A DNA stretch of 33,096 nucleotides from a virus, in the IMG/VR virus record IMGVR_UViG_3300021341_000004, positions 1-33,096 of that record; one strand, 5' to 3'. This document shows, one piece after another, positions 17,857 through 25,785 of this stretch. The translations under genes were made by a program, and so were the position numbers. Below the pieces are notes generated by a model. It ran no database searches, was not told the origin of the DNA, and saw nothing but the letters and a program-made list of their open reading frames with translations. Numbering within the stretch: the stretch's first letter is position 1; the number at the start of each line of letters is the position of its first letter.

Positions 17857-18434
17857 TGGGCACCCCAGGCTTCAGCGAGGCGTCCGAGCTGCTGATTGAC
17901 CTCGCTCACGGTCTTGTGGGTGTCGACGGCTTGCTTGTGGAGCTGGTCGACGCGCCCCGAGAGCTGACCGAGCTGGCTCTCGATGGCGGCAAAGCGCTGG
18001 TCGGACCGGTTCTGGCTGGCGCGGTGCTCCTCGCGAAGCTCCGACATGCGGTCCTTGTGGCGCCGCTCGGCAGCGTCGAGCTCGTCGCGACGGACCATCC
18101 GGTCACGCAAGTCGTCCATCATCCGCCGCATGGCAGCGAGCCCGGCCTCGCGCTCCTTTCGGTGCGCCTCAAGCGCCTCCTGGCTGGACTTCTGATGCGC
18201 CACGAGCGACTTGCCGAAACCCACAACCGCTTGCTCTTGCGTGTTCGAGCGACGCCGGGTCAGCTCAAGGAAAAGCGCACCGATACCGGTGAAGAGCACG
18301 CTGACAAAGTCCGACACCCATTCGCCCATCTCGGCGAAGCTGACGTCGGCGGCGTGGGCCGGCCGCGAGAGCATGAGCCCCGCCAGGGCCGCAATGGCGA
18401 GCATGATGGCGAGGCGCCGCAGGAAGCGGTGCAC
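17853..18434 (-). CDS. DUF2730-like membrane-anchored coiled-coil protein
   Basis: From a GTG at 18434 this encodes 193 residues. An N-terminal VHRFLRRLAIMLAIAALAGL and then SRPAHA form a good signal peptide. A second hydrophobic stretch follows near residues 42-58 (FVSVLFTGIGALFLEL), then about 130 residues of charged coiled coil. This build and the position before the gp26-like gene match DUF2730 proteins of Mu relatives, whose role is unsettled; an Rz-like spanin role is an alternative. The frame stays open to an ATG at 18575, and an ATG at 18515 has GGAG four bases ahead. I chose the GTG because it opens the signal peptide, but the start is uncertain. Confidence 0.72.
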   Translation of the reverse strand: MHRFLRRLAIMLAIAALAGLMLSRPAHAADVSFAEMGEWVSDFVSVLFTGIGALFLELTRRRSNTQEQAVVGFGKSLVAHQKSSQEALEAHRKEREAGLAAMRRMMDDLRDRMVRRDELDAAERRHKDRMSELREEHRASQNRSDQRFAAIESQLGQLSGRVDQLHKQAVDTHKTVSEVNQQLGRLAEAWGAQ

Positions 18435-18544
18435 AGGTTGGAAGGGGCTCGACCCCACGGAACTTGGAGTGCGTTCCTCTCCACGTCCACTCAGGCTGCA
18501 GGCATCCACAGGCATCCATCTCCACAACAGGTTCCGGGGGTCGA

Positions 18545-18623
18545 CCCTCAGACCATAGTGAAGATTTCTACACAACGACCTCGCAGGTGCTCGGGTTGCC
18601 TCACAGGTGTCCTGGTTGCCTCA
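18545..18623 (-). promoter_or_regulatory. Candidate late promoter with two tandem 20-bp activator-like repeats
   Basis: Reading leftward, a -10-like TATGGT lies at 18557-18552. Upstream of it (about -40 to -78) are two directly adjacent 20-bp repeats, 18584-18603 (caggtgctcgggttgcctca) and 18604-18623 (caggtgtcctggttgcctca), 17 of 20 identical. No good -35 box stands at 17 bp. A weak core with tandem upstream repeats is the usual look of an activator-dependent late promoter, such as those driven by Mor or C in Mu. The role is inferred. Confidence 0.45.
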
Positions 18624-18698
18624 CGGATGGTGCGGTTCGAGGGTTGCACCAGATGCCGCTTCGAGGTCTCTGGCGCGCTGGACCCCGACCCAGTGAGC

Positions 18699-18920
18699 GG
18701 TCCGAGACCGGGTTTCGAGCAGGGCTCGGTCGGAGCGGAACCGGGTTCCAGGGCTCGGTCCGAAACCAGGTTTCGAGCGGGGCCTCGGTCGGAGCGGAAT
18801 CGGGTTCCGGGGGCTCGGTCCGAAACCAGGTTTCGAGCGGGGCCTCGGTCGGAGCGGAACCGGGTTCCGGGGGCTCGGTCCGAAACCAGGTTTCGAGTAG
18901 GGCTCGGGACCGAAGCCGGC
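18699..18920. repeat. Tandem ~60-bp repeats carrying seven 13-bp palindromes
   Basis: Units start at 18699, 18757, 18817 and 18877 (58, 60, 60 and a partial 44 bp). Each unit holds a GAAACC-A-GGTTTC palindrome and a GGAACC-G-GGTTCC palindrome. The seven centres are 18710, 18743, 18768, 18802, 18828, 18862 and 18888, spaced alternately by about 34 and 26 bp. Five are perfect and two have one mismatch. They lie between the repressor gene and the late operon. The period is divisible by three, so frames stay open, but no credible protein is encoded. Likely protein-binding sites (operator, enhancer or silencer). Confidence 0.85.
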
Positions 18921-18929
18921 ATGGAAGGC

Positions 18930-19418
18930 CTACCGGGAGGCGGCCAGCAACCCCTCAAGGAACCCTGCCAAGCGTAGCTTCTCGGCCTCAGTGCACTTGG
19001 CGGTCACATCGTGTGCCAGGAGCATGATTCGAGCGTCGGTCGAGCTGGGGTCCGCCATCGCCGCAGCTTCAATGAGCAACCTGAGCGCTGATGACGCCTT
19101 CTCTGCCACGTCCGCCGATTGTGAACGGTTCTCCTCTGGCGTTTCGGTGAGGCCAGCGGAGGCCGCGCGCCATGGATCGGCGTCAGCCATCGGGTGCACG
19201 CCCTCCAGCACCCAGGCTCTCCGAATGCCGAACTTCTCCTCGATGACATCGAGAAAACGCTCGGTAGGACGGCGTCGTCCGCGAATGATGGCACTCACAT
19301 AGCTGGGCGAGAACTCGGCCCCCTCAACGATGTCGACCTGCCGAAGGCGAAGGAGTCGCATGGCCTCCTCAAGGCGGAGCGCCTCGGGCGTGGTCTCTTT
19401 TTTTGCTCCCAAAGTCAT
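18930..19418 (-). CDS. XRE-family phage repressor (c-like)
   Basis: This 162-residue protein starts MTLGAKKETTPEALRLEE. A helix-turn-helix of the XRE type fills residues 14-72 (LLRLRQVDIVEGAEFSPSYV, SAIIRGRRRPTERFLDVI, EEKFGIRRAWVLEGVHPM). The C-terminal half is helical and ends EAEKLRLAGFLEGLLAASR. It is the only leftward gene between the early promoter and the palindrome array. It faces the Ner-like gene across a 61-bp control region, which fits the lysogenic repressor. The ribosome site is weak. It lacks a visible LexA-type peptidase domain, so induction by RecA cleavage is unlikely. Confidence 0.85.
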   Translation of the reverse strand: MTLGAKKETTPEALRLEEAMRLLRLRQVDIVEGAEFSPSYVSAIIRGRRRPTERFLDVIEEKFGIRRAWVLEGVHPMADADPWRAASAGLTETPEENRSQSADVAEKASSALRLLIEAAAMADPSSTDARIMLLAHDVTAKCTEAEKLRLAGFLEGLLAASR

Positions 19419-19423
19419 TCTCT

Positions 19424-19457
19424 TGTTGACATTCCTCTACAAGTGTGGATATTTGTG
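19424..19457 (+). promoter_or_regulatory. Early promoter and probable operator region
   Basis: A perfect -35 TTGACA (19426-19431) is followed after 17 bp by ATATTT (19449-19454), reading toward the Ner-like gene at 19480. TTGT/ACAA half-sites at about 19424, 19438 and 19453 are spaced near 14 bp and overlap the promoter. They are candidate operators for the repressor or the Ner-like protein. An AAGGAGGG ribosome site at 19465-19472 serves the Ner-like gene. The leftward repressor promoter must lie in the same gap but shows no strong boxes. Confidence 0.7.
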
Positions 19458-19479
19458 CTCACCCAAGGAGGGCGAACAG

Positions 19480-19719
19480 ATGACTCCCCACGAAATCCGC
19501 ACGGAGCTGTTCCGGCGAAAACTCACGCAGACCGCCATCGCCGAAGAGGCAGGTGTCAGTCGGTTCACAGTCTCGCAGGTCGTTGCTGGACGGATGAGAA
19601 CGCCGGTGGTCCGACGCATCATCGCAAAGCACATCGGATTCTCCTACCGCACCGTGTGGGGCACGGATGACCCCGGAGTCGACCACTACAAGCCTGGTCG
19701 GCGGCCGGCCTCTTCGTAG
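19480..19719 (+). CDS. Ner/Cro-like helix-turn-helix regulator
   Basis: This 79-residue protein starts MTPHEIRTELFRRKLTQTAI. A single helix-turn-helix spans residues 8-55 (TQTAIAEEAGVSRFTVSQVV, then VVRRIIAKHIGFSYRTVWG). It closely resembles the small Ner/Nlp-type and DUF-HTH early regulators of Mu relatives that shut down both early and repressor transcription. It is the first gene after the early promoter and has a strong AAGGAGG site. Its tail YKPGRRPASS is basic. Confidence 0.8.
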   Translation: MTPHEIRTELFRRKLTQTAIAEEAGVSRFTVSQVVAGRMRTPVVRRIIAKHIGFSYRTVWGTDDPGVDHYKPGRRPASS

Positions 19720-19756
19720 CCCAAGCGTAAACCATTTCAACACACGCAGTGTAACA

Positions 19757-20113
19757 ATGACCACAAAGAACAAGTCGATCTCGGACGCCAACGCCATCCT
19801 CAAGCTGCTCACCAGCAGTCACCGACAGTGGTTGTCGCTGCGTGTGATCAGCGATGAGACGGGGATCGGACGTGACCGGGCCCGTCGCCTCCTCATCAGC
19901 ATGGCCGAGATCGGATGGGTCCAGCTCCTTCCCGACAATGATGGCAATCAGTACACAATCGGGAGCGGGCTGGTGAACCTCGCCGCCTCCTGGATGAAGA
20001 ACGAAGCTGAGCGATTGAGGGAGTTCCTCGACACCTTCGGTCCCACAGCACAGGCCGCCTCGGCTTTCGCGACCGCCTCGAGCGCAGTTCACTCGCGGGG
20101 AACACCCCCATGA
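19757..20113 (+). CDS. Winged-helix DNA-binding protein, early operon
   Basis: This 118-residue protein starts MTTKNKSISDANAILKLL. Residues 10-70 form a winged helix (LTSSHRQWLSLRVISDETGI, GRDRARRLLISMAEIGWVQL, then the wing LPDNDGNQYTIGSG). An amphipathic helix NLAASWMKNEAERLREFL follows. No clear ribosome site precedes the ATG; an upstream in-frame ATG at 19667 would overlap the Ner-like gene. A role as a transcription regulator, possibly the missing middle or late activator, is only a guess. Confidence 0.65.
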   Translation: MTTKNKSISDANAILKLLTSSHRQWLSLRVISDETGIGRDRARRLLISMAEIGWVQLLPDNDGNQYTIGSGLVNLAASWMKNEAERLREFLDTFGPTAQAASAFATASSAVHSRGTPP

Positions 20114-20238
20114 CGGATGACTCGCTGCTCACCGTCGTCGGCTTTGCCCTTGTTCTGCTGGCCATGGGCATTGTTCTGCTCCACAGCGACACCATCGACG
20201 CGGCATTCGTCGTCGCACGGGAGAGCCTGTGGCACTGA
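20110..20238 (+). CDS. 42-residue single-span membrane peptide
   Basis: The peptide starts MTDDSLLTVVGFALVLLAMG. Residues 6-24 form one strongly hydrophobic span; the rest is short and polar (HSDTIDAAFVVARESLWH). Its ATG overlaps the previous stop as ATGA and its end overlaps the next GTG start, so it sits in a tightly coupled chain and is likely real. Similar tiny early membrane proteins in phages may block superinfection or act on host membrane proteins; nothing here shows which. Confidence 0.6.
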   Translation: MTDDSLLTVVGFALVLLAMGIVLLHSDTIDAAFVVARESLWH

Positions 20239-20513
20239 CCCATACCGCCCGCTCTGGTGACGAAATTCGCATCGGGCACACGCGCATCCTCCTCCTCCAG
20301 GCATCCAACGGCACCGCCCTGTTGTTGGTCGTGGAGGGCGAGAAGAGGAGGAAAGTGCACATTTCTGGACAGGATGTGCACCACCTCGAGACCGGCTCCG
20401 TCCGGCTCCACTGGGCTCGGCGCGGTGCCGCCCGCCTGGCCCTGTCCGCCCCACCCCACATTCGCATTCGATGCGACAGCACAAGGACAGCACATGCCTG
20501 CACAAAACAATGA
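20229..20513 (+). CDS. CsrA-like protein with two half-domains
   Basis: This 94-residue protein starts at a GTG with GGGAG ahead. Residues 3-45 (ALTHTARSGDEIRIG, then RILLLQASNGTALLLVVEG) follow the CsrA pattern of LT, G-E, I-x-IG, I-x-x-L, G and a VRLGI-like strand. Residues 57-82 (SVRLHWARRGAARLALSAPP, then HIRIRCD) follow the second part of CsrA, where VRIGxxAPxxVxVxR is the conserved RNA-binding strand. If real, it would bind GGA-containing mRNA leaders of phage or host. The two parts look like duplicated or split CsrA strands rather than one standard domain. Similarity was judged by eye, so the call is tentative. The last 10 residues overlap the next gene. Confidence 0.45.
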   Translation: MALTHTARSGDEIRIGHTRILLLQASNGTALLLVVEGEKRRKVHISGQDVHHLETGSVRLHWARRGAARLALSAPPHIRIRCDSTRTAHACTKQ

Positions 20514-21534
20514 CCTTCGACTGGTCTCGGATGAACTGGTGCCAGAGGTCCTTCAGCAGGACCACGAAGACCTCCAGCCGATGGACGCCGCCACCCAGTT
20601 TCCTGTCGGCCCCGAGGTCCAGTTCAACGTCGACGGCCGAATCCTCGACCACAATGAACTGCTGAAGGAGCTCCACCACGTTCAACTCTCGGCCCTCTAC
20701 GTCGCTGTTCGACGTGGGAAAATCCTACGGTCGGCCAAGGAGGCAATGAAGGGGACGTTCACCCAGTGGCTTGAGTCCTACACGCCATTCTCCCCCCAGT
20801 ACGCCCGTACCCACATCAAGCTGGTTGAGCGCCTCGACGACAGCCGTGAGTTTCGCCGACTCGTCGAAGCCAACTCGGAGAGCTTCGCGATGTCCAAGGC
20901 TCGGGAGATGCTGCGGCTCACCGACGACGAGCTGCAGGGCCTTCGCGACCAGGGGGAGATGGGCGACCGCCCGTCGAACAACCTCTTCGCGATGAAGCGA
21001 GACGACCTCGTCGACCTGGTGAGAAAGACCGAGGCTGCGCGCGACCAGGAAGCGAAAGGCCGAAACCAAGCCACCGATGCGCTCTCTGACGCCCGAGAGC
21101 GCATCGCCGAGCTCGAGGAGAAGATTCGCGACCTCGCAGGAAAGCGTGAGCTCAGCGACGCCGACCGGGATGCACGCGAGCAATGCAAGGCGCTCGAAGA
21201 GGAGTTCCGCGCCTTCGCCGACAAGCTCCTGAGCTTCTTCGAAAGCAATGTGCAGGTCGACCACGTCTGGAACTCGCTGGACGGGATGACGCACTCGGAC
21301 ATCGAGCGGCTGTTCACCGGGATTCATCTCCACACCCGCACCTTTGGCGATGCCTTCAACTTCACCTTCCACGAGGAGGCCGGCCGCACCGCCTACTTCG
21401 GCGAGATCAAGGGAAGCCAGGCGCATGCCGGCGAGGAGCTGAACTGGGACATCCCCGACCCGCACACCGGCACGCAGGTGTTCGAGATGGCCCGTGAACG
21501 CGCGCTCCGAGAGCAAGGCGACCGAGCCGACTGA
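20494..21534 (+). CDS. DUF3102-like protein with long coiled coil
   Basis: This 346-residue protein starts MPAQNNDLRLVSDELVPE; AAGGA lies seven bases ahead of the ATG. Residues 60-115 (LLKELHHVQLSALYVAVRRG, EAMKGTFTQWLESYTPFSPQ, YARTHIKLVERL) resemble DUF3102, a small helical domain found in early proteins of phages and in plasmid proteins. A charged coiled coil follows (about 170-235), then a mixed C-terminal domain (FADKLLSFFESNVQVDHVWN, FNFTFHEEAGRTAYFG). It lies directly before transposase A, so a role in early regulation or in transposition is plausible but unproven. Confidence 0.7.
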   Translation: MPAQNNDLRLVSDELVPEVLQQDHEDLQPMDAATQFPVGPEVQFNVDGRILDHNELLKELHHVQLSALYVAVRRGKILRSAKEAMKGTFTQWLESYTPFSPQYARTHIKLVERLDDSREFRRLVEANSESFAMSKAREMLRLTDDELQGLRDQGEMGDRPSNNLFAMKRDDLVDLVRKTEAARDQEAKGRNQATDALSDARERIAELEEKIRDLAGKRELSDADRDAREQCKALEEEFRAFADKLLSFFESNVQVDHVWNSLDGMTHSDIERLFTGIHLHTRTFGDAFNFTFHEEAGRTAYFGEIKGSQAHAGEELNWDIPDPHTGTQVFEMARERALREQGDRAD

Positions 21535-21567
21535 CCCACCTGTCCACCCCTTCCGACTGGCTTCCCC

Positions 21568-23280
21568 ATGTCTTCTACCATCGACCCCATCGACCAGTGC
21601 ATCGCTGACTGGACCCGCGCGGCGACCTCCAAGGAGCGGTCGGAAGTGGTGCAGTGCACGGCCCGCCTCCTGGGCTGTACGGTGGCGACGGTCTACCGAC
21701 GGATGAGGCGGAAGGGGTGGACCTCGGGCCGCAAGAAGCGCAAGGACGCCGGCTCCACGACGCTGACTGCGACCGAGCTGGACACCCTCACCAAGCTGCA
21801 GGCCTCGGCTGTGAACAAGCGTGGGCGACCGAACCTGCCGCTCACCGAGGCGCTGCGGATGGCCCAGGAGAAGGGCCGTGTGCGTCCCGACATCAGCTAC
21901 GCGCAGGTGGCCCGTGTTGCTCGGGCGAACGGTCGTGGCCCCACCCAGCTCCGCGCCCGGGAGGCCGCTGTGGCGCGGAGCAGTACCTACCCGAACCACG
22001 TGTGGTTCGTGGACATCTCCGTCGCCCTCCAGTGGCACCTCAAGGATGGGGACGGGAAGCGCATCTCGCTGCGCGAGAACCCCGAGCTGCTCTATGAAGG
22101 CAAGCGAGAGAAGCTCGCGAGCCTGCGCGAAGTACTTCACCGCTACACGGTGGTGGACCACTGCTCGGGCGCCTTCTACGTCCAGTACTACTACTCGGCC
22201 GGCGAGAACGCCTACGACGTCGTGGACTTCTTGTGCCGGGCGATGAGCCCGAAGCGGCTTCCCGGGGGCTTCCCCTTCCGAGGCGTGCCCAAGCGCCTGG
22301 TGGTCGACCAGGGCTCCGCCTTCAAGAACTACATCGTGCGGAACCTTGCGGCGGGCCTCGGCGTGGAAGTCGAGATGCACGCGCCCACGAACGCGAAGGC
22401 ATCCGGAGCCGTCGAGACGCGCCACCGGCACTGGCAGGCCAGCTTCGAGTCTCGACTGGCACAGACCCATGTGAGCGACCTCGCAGCCCTCAACCAGGCT
22501 GCCGAGGACTTCGCAGCTGTCATCCAGGCCGAGCGCCCGCTCGTGCGAGCCCGCACCAAGAAGCCGCCCATGGAACGGTGGGTGACCATCTCCGACGACC
22601 AGCTCGTGGAGGCCCCTTCCCGCCAGGTCTTCATGCAGCTCGCTGCTGGCAAGCTCGAGGAGCGGGTGGTGGATGCCTACCTGCGCATCCGCTTCGAGAA
22701 CAGCTGGTTCGAGCTGTCCGGCGAGCAGCCCATCTGGCCCGGCCAGCGGGTGAAGGTGCAGCGCACCCCCATGCTCGAGGTGGCGGTTCGCGTGTGGGAC
22801 GAGCTCGACCGCGAGTACGCGGTCACCGAGATTTCGTTCAACGAGCACGGCTTTGCCGAGAACGGTCGCTCCCACGAGTGGGACAATGAGGAGCGAGCCG
22901 GGGCCACGGTCCCGCAGACCGCAGCCAAGAAGGCCTTCAAGGCGCACAAGGTCGCCGTCAAGGAAGGCAACCAAGCCCCCCTCGACCTCGGTGGCTTGTT
23001 CGATGACCTGTCCCGAAAGGTCGAACGCCAGGAGTACCTCCGAGCCCGCGAGGGAACGGCCTGGACACCTGCATCGTCGGCCGCCGTCGACGGCCCACCA
23101 CTCTCCTCTCTCGACGCCCGCGAACGCGTGGTGGCCCGCCTCGGCCGTGGCCTCACCCGTGAAGAGGGCCGCTGGTGGCGCGAGCGCCTCGGCGAAGGCG
23201 TCACCGAGGCTCGTCTCGACGAGCTCTACACCAAGTTCACTGCCTCTCCCGCCGCCGACCGCTCCCAGCGGACCGGCTGA
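21568..23280 (+). CDS. Mu-type DDE transposase A
   Basis: This 570-residue protein cuts and joins the phage ends. Residues 25-60 carry an HTH (CTARLLGCTVATVYRRMRRK); residues 60-130 hold a second DNA-binding part. The RNase H-fold core has D149 (VWFVDIS), D247 (LVVDQGSAF) and E283 (ASGAVETRHRHW), with the canonical 35 residues between the last two. A Mu-type beta-barrel region follows around 370-450. The C-terminus (about 450-570) should contact the B protein. No strong ribosome site precedes the ATG; a 33-bp gap separates it from the DUF3102-like gene. The end sites at 706 and 32845 are its likely substrates. Confidence 0.95.
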   Translation: MSSTIDPIDQCIADWTRAATSKERSEVVQCTARLLGCTVATVYRRMRRKGWTSGRKKRKDAGSTTLTATELDTLTKLQASAVNKRGRPNLPLTEALRMAQEKGRVRPDISYAQVARVARANGRGPTQLRAREAAVARSSTYPNHVWFVDISVALQWHLKDGDGKRISLRENPELLYEGKREKLASLREVLHRYTVVDHCSGAFYVQYYYSAGENAYDVVDFLCRAMSPKRLPGGFPFRGVPKRLVVDQGSAFKNYIVRNLAAGLGVEVEMHAPTNAKASGAVETRHRHWQASFESRLAQTHVSDLAALNQAAEDFAAVIQAERPLVRARTKKPPMERWVTISDDQLVEAPSRQVFMQLAAGKLEERVVDAYLRIRFENSWFELSGEQPIWPGQRVKVQRTPMLEVAVRVWDELDREYAVTEISFNEHGFAENGRSHEWDNEERAGATVPQTAAKKAFKAHKVAVKEGNQAPLDLGGLFDDLSRKVERQEYLRAREGTAWTPASSAAVDGPPLSSLDARERVVARLGRGLTREEGRWWRERLGEGVTEARLDELYTKFTASPAADRSQRTG

Positions 23281-23312
23281 ACACCGTGCTCACCGACCAG
23301 GACGGAGGACTG

Positions 23313-24314
23313 ATGCACGACCCCGCCAACCAGGCCCCACCCCCGTCGTCCCCACGCGACACCGCCGAGACCGCTGCAGGGAGCAGTGGTCTCGGCGGCC
23401 CCCTCTCCCCCGATTCGAGCGCCCGAGCGGCCACCGACACGCCCGCCCCGGCCACCCCCGACACGTCCACACCAGAAGAAGAGGAATCCATGGAGACCAC
23501 GAGCATGGAGTTTCTGGGGCCCGAGCACCTGCAGGCCCTCCGACTTCGCGAAGACCCATTCGAGCCCGCCGAGAGCCCCGAGAACATCTTCATGTACGGC
23601 CCCTTGAACCACATCGAGGCGGCGCTCATGCGGGGCATCCATCGGCGGCACGTCCTGGCCGTTGTCGGCCCTCCCGGGGCTGGCAAGAGCACCATCCTCC
23701 GGCGGCTCTACGGCAAGTCGTCCCGCGAGAAGCGGGTCCGCATGCTGTCCAGCGCGCTCATCAACCGCAAGGAAATCGACCACTCGGCCCTGACCGTGGC
23801 CATCCTCCGAGACCTCATCGGAGAACCGCCCCGGGGGATGTCGAAGGAGCAGCGGGCCGACCTGCTGCGCAACACGCTCGAGGACCATGCCCGCGCCGAG
23901 ATCTACCCGGCACTCGTCATCGACGAGGCGCACCTCCTCAAGACGACCGCGTTGCTGGCCCTCAAGCACCTGTGGGACAGCCACACCATGTTCCGCCAGC
24001 TGGCCATCATCATGGTCGGCCAGCTCCCGCTCCAGGGCAAGCTCCGGAGCGACCCCGCGCTTCGCGAGCTCACCGGCCGTACCCGCATCCTCGACATCCC
24101 CGAGCTCGGGAAGCACACCGCCGCTTACCTCCGCTGGCGCTTCGCCCGGGTGGGTGGCGACGCCGACCAGGTCTTCAGCGAGGACGCCTATGAGGCGCTC
24201 GCGATGCGCGGCAAGTACCCGCTGTGGATCAACAACCTGGCCGTCAAGGCCATCCACTACGCGCACGCCATGGGCGAAGAGCGCGTGACCGCCCGGTGTG
24301 TAGGCCGGGCCTGA
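23313..24314 (+). CDS. Mu B-like AAA+ ATPase, transposition target protein
   Basis: This 333-residue protein starts MHDPANQAPPPSSPRDTA with ACGGAGGA ahead. The first 65 residues are Pro/Thr/Ala-rich and probably disordered. The AAA+ domain has Walker A GPPGAGKST (119-127, K125) and Walker B ALVIDEAH (D204, E205), followed by a sensor-like IIMVGQLPL and an arginine-rich TGRTRI segment. The layout matches the ExeA/MuB family. In Mu, B coats target DNA, gives immunity to self-insertion and stimulates A. It is encoded 32 bp after the transposase. Confidence 0.93.
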   Translation: MHDPANQAPPPSSPRDTAETAAGSSGLGGPLSPDSSARAATDTPAPATPDTSTPEEEESMETTSMEFLGPEHLQALRLREDPFEPAESPENIFMYGPLNHIEAALMRGIHRRHVLAVVGPPGAGKSTILRRLYGKSSREKRVRMLSSALINRKEIDHSALTVAILRDLIGEPPRGMSKEQRADLLRNTLEDHARAEIYPALVIDEAHLLKTTALLALKHLWDSHTMFRQLAIIMVGQLPLQGKLRSDPALRELTGRTRILDIPELGKHTAAYLRWRFARVGGDADQVFSEDAYEALAMRGKYPLWINNLAVKAIHYAHAMGEERVTARCVGRA

Positions 24315-24328
24315 CCCAAGGAGACACC

Positions 24329-24871
24329 ATGTCCACCACGTCCACTCAGCACGGCCAGGTCCCGAAGCTCCGCCCCCCGGAGTCGTGGGACGAGGTCGAC
24401 GCCCACCTCGCCCGCCTTCGTCATCTGGAGTCCCGACTCGCCGGCGTCGACGCCGACTACGATGAGAAGCTCGTCAAGCTGCAGGAAGCCAAGGCCGACG
24501 CAGCCCGCGACCTCATCGCCGAGAAGGGGCTCCTCGAGCAGCAGGTCTATGGCTACATGAAGGCTGCTCGCGCCCACCTCCCCCCCACGCAGAAGAGCGT
24601 CAAGCTCCAGCACGGCCAGGTGGGATGGCGAAAGGGCTCGGTGAAGGTGAAGCTCACCTCGAGCGAGGCCTTCACCCTCCAGGCGCTCAAGGCTCAAGGC
24701 CGCCTCGACTGCATCAAGGTCACGGAGAAGCTCGACAAGACCGCGGTCAAGACCCTCCCCGGTCCCGCTCGCGTGCAGGCTGGCATCGCCCTCGAGCAGA
24801 GCGAGGCCACCTTCATCAAGCTGAAGGCCGAAGAGGTGGTGGCACCGCCCGATGCGGGAGGTGAGGCATGA
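24329..24871 (+). CDS. Mu Gam-like host-nuclease inhibitor
   Basis: This 180-residue protein starts MSTTSTQHGQVPKLRPPE behind AAGGAG. It has a long helix (VDAHLARLRHLESRLAGVDA and the following DYDEKLVKLQEAKADAARD), then the small beta domain KSVKLQHGQVGWRKGSVKVK, the signature of Mu Gam, a Ku-like dimer that binds double-stranded ends and shields them from exonucleases. A C-terminal helix with ALKAQGRLDCIKVTEKLDK also matches. It follows B, as in many Mu relatives. Confidence 0.92.
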   Translation: MSTTSTQHGQVPKLRPPESWDEVDAHLARLRHLESRLAGVDADYDEKLVKLQEAKADAARDLIAEKGLLEQQVYGYMKAARAHLPPTQKSVKLQHGQVGWRKGSVKVKLTSSEAFTLQALKAQGRLDCIKVTEKLDKTAVKTLPGPARVQAGIALEQSEATFIKLKAEEVVAPPDAGGEA

Positions 24872-25680
24872 GCGGCACCGCCAAGACCATCGGCACCGAC
24901 GCGGTCTGGGGCCCCTGCGACAACGCCAACCAGGCCCTCCAGCTCTACTACCGGGTGTACGCCCTGCGCAGCAGCCTCGGAGACACCGAGGCCCTGGCCC
25001 ACCTTCGCAAGGAAGGGGTGCAGGACAGGGCTCGCCGTCGATGGGAACGCTGGGGGCGGTTCTGCGCCGCTGTCGAAGGAGCGGGCGAGCTGTTCGGCCA
25101 CCTTCCCTTCCGTCAGGCGCTGAAGCTCACTCGGATGGACGAGAACGAGCAGAACAAGCTGGCCCAGCGGCTGAACCAGCTCGACATGGACCTTGTGGAG
25201 GTGGTCCTTCAAGAGGCGTCCGTGAACGACGGCGTGCGGCTTGCCTCCGCGCTGTTCGACGGGCAGCTCCCCAAGGTGACGGAGGCCTCGGCTGACGCGA
25301 AAACGGCCGAGGAGGCGTCTCCTGATGGGCTTCCTGCACTGCCTTCTCCACCGCCACCGTGGGTGGACGAGGCCCCCCGCGGCCTGTGGGGCGCCGAGCT
25401 CGAGCCCGATGAGCTGCACATCGAGCCGATGCCTGCCCGACTGGAGTACCAGCGCGTGGCCCAGCAAATCCAGGCCGACCGTGCCGGCTTCCGCTGCTAC
25501 TGCCACAACGACACGGTGCACCGGGAGCTGCGGAAGCTGGCCGATGCCGACGTGATTGAAGAGGCCATCGTCGAGGCCCACCAGCACCAGCTGTGGGTGT
25601 TGTGGCGGCAGAGCAATGTCCTCCAAGACATCCTGACCACCACGAAACAGATCAACGAGCTCCCCTCGCCACGGGTCTGA
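24868..25680 (+). CDS. Hypothetical early protein with proline-rich linker
   Basis: This 270-residue protein starts MSGTAKTIGTDAVWGPCD at an ATGA junction with Gam. The N-terminal 140 residues are helical (NQALQLYYRVYALRSSLGDT, AHLRKEGVQDRARRRWERWG). A Pro-rich stretch near residues 150-175 (GLPALPSPPPPWVDEAPRG) links to a helical C-terminus with FRCYCHNDTVHRELRKLAD. I do not recognise the family. Cotranscription with A, B and Gam suggests an early role in transposition or host takeover. Confidence 0.7.
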   Translation: MSGTAKTIGTDAVWGPCDNANQALQLYYRVYALRSSLGDTEALAHLRKEGVQDRARRRWERWGRFCAAVEGAGELFGHLPFRQALKLTRMDENEQNKLAQRLNQLDMDLVEVVLQEASVNDGVRLASALFDGQLPKVTEASADAKTAEEASPDGLPALPSPPPPWVDEAPRGLWGAELEPDELHIEPMPARLEYQRVAQQIQADRAGFRCYCHNDTVHRELRKLADADVIEEAIVEAHQHQLWVLWRQSNVLQDILTTTKQINELPSPRV

Positions 25681-25785
25681 GCTCAACCAACTCCACCGTG
25701 CCAGGACGGCACGGCTTGCAGGGCGCCAGGAAGGCGCCGCCCATTCGGGAGGGACCGGCCCCATCTCCGCCGTGAGTCCCCAGCC

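Noticed and set aside
18699-18920. CRISPR-like array
   Set aside because: The intervening sequences repeat with the palindromes instead of being unique, and no cas genes are present.
18548-18977. Arg/Ser/Gly-rich repeat proteins on either strand across the palindrome array
   Set aside because: The frames are open only because the repeat period is divisible by three; both strands and more than one frame show it, and no ribosome sites fit.
20725-22974. Long leftward frame opposite the DUF3102-like and transposase genes
   Set aside because: Antisense shadow; the rightward frame has the DDE residues in canonical spacing.
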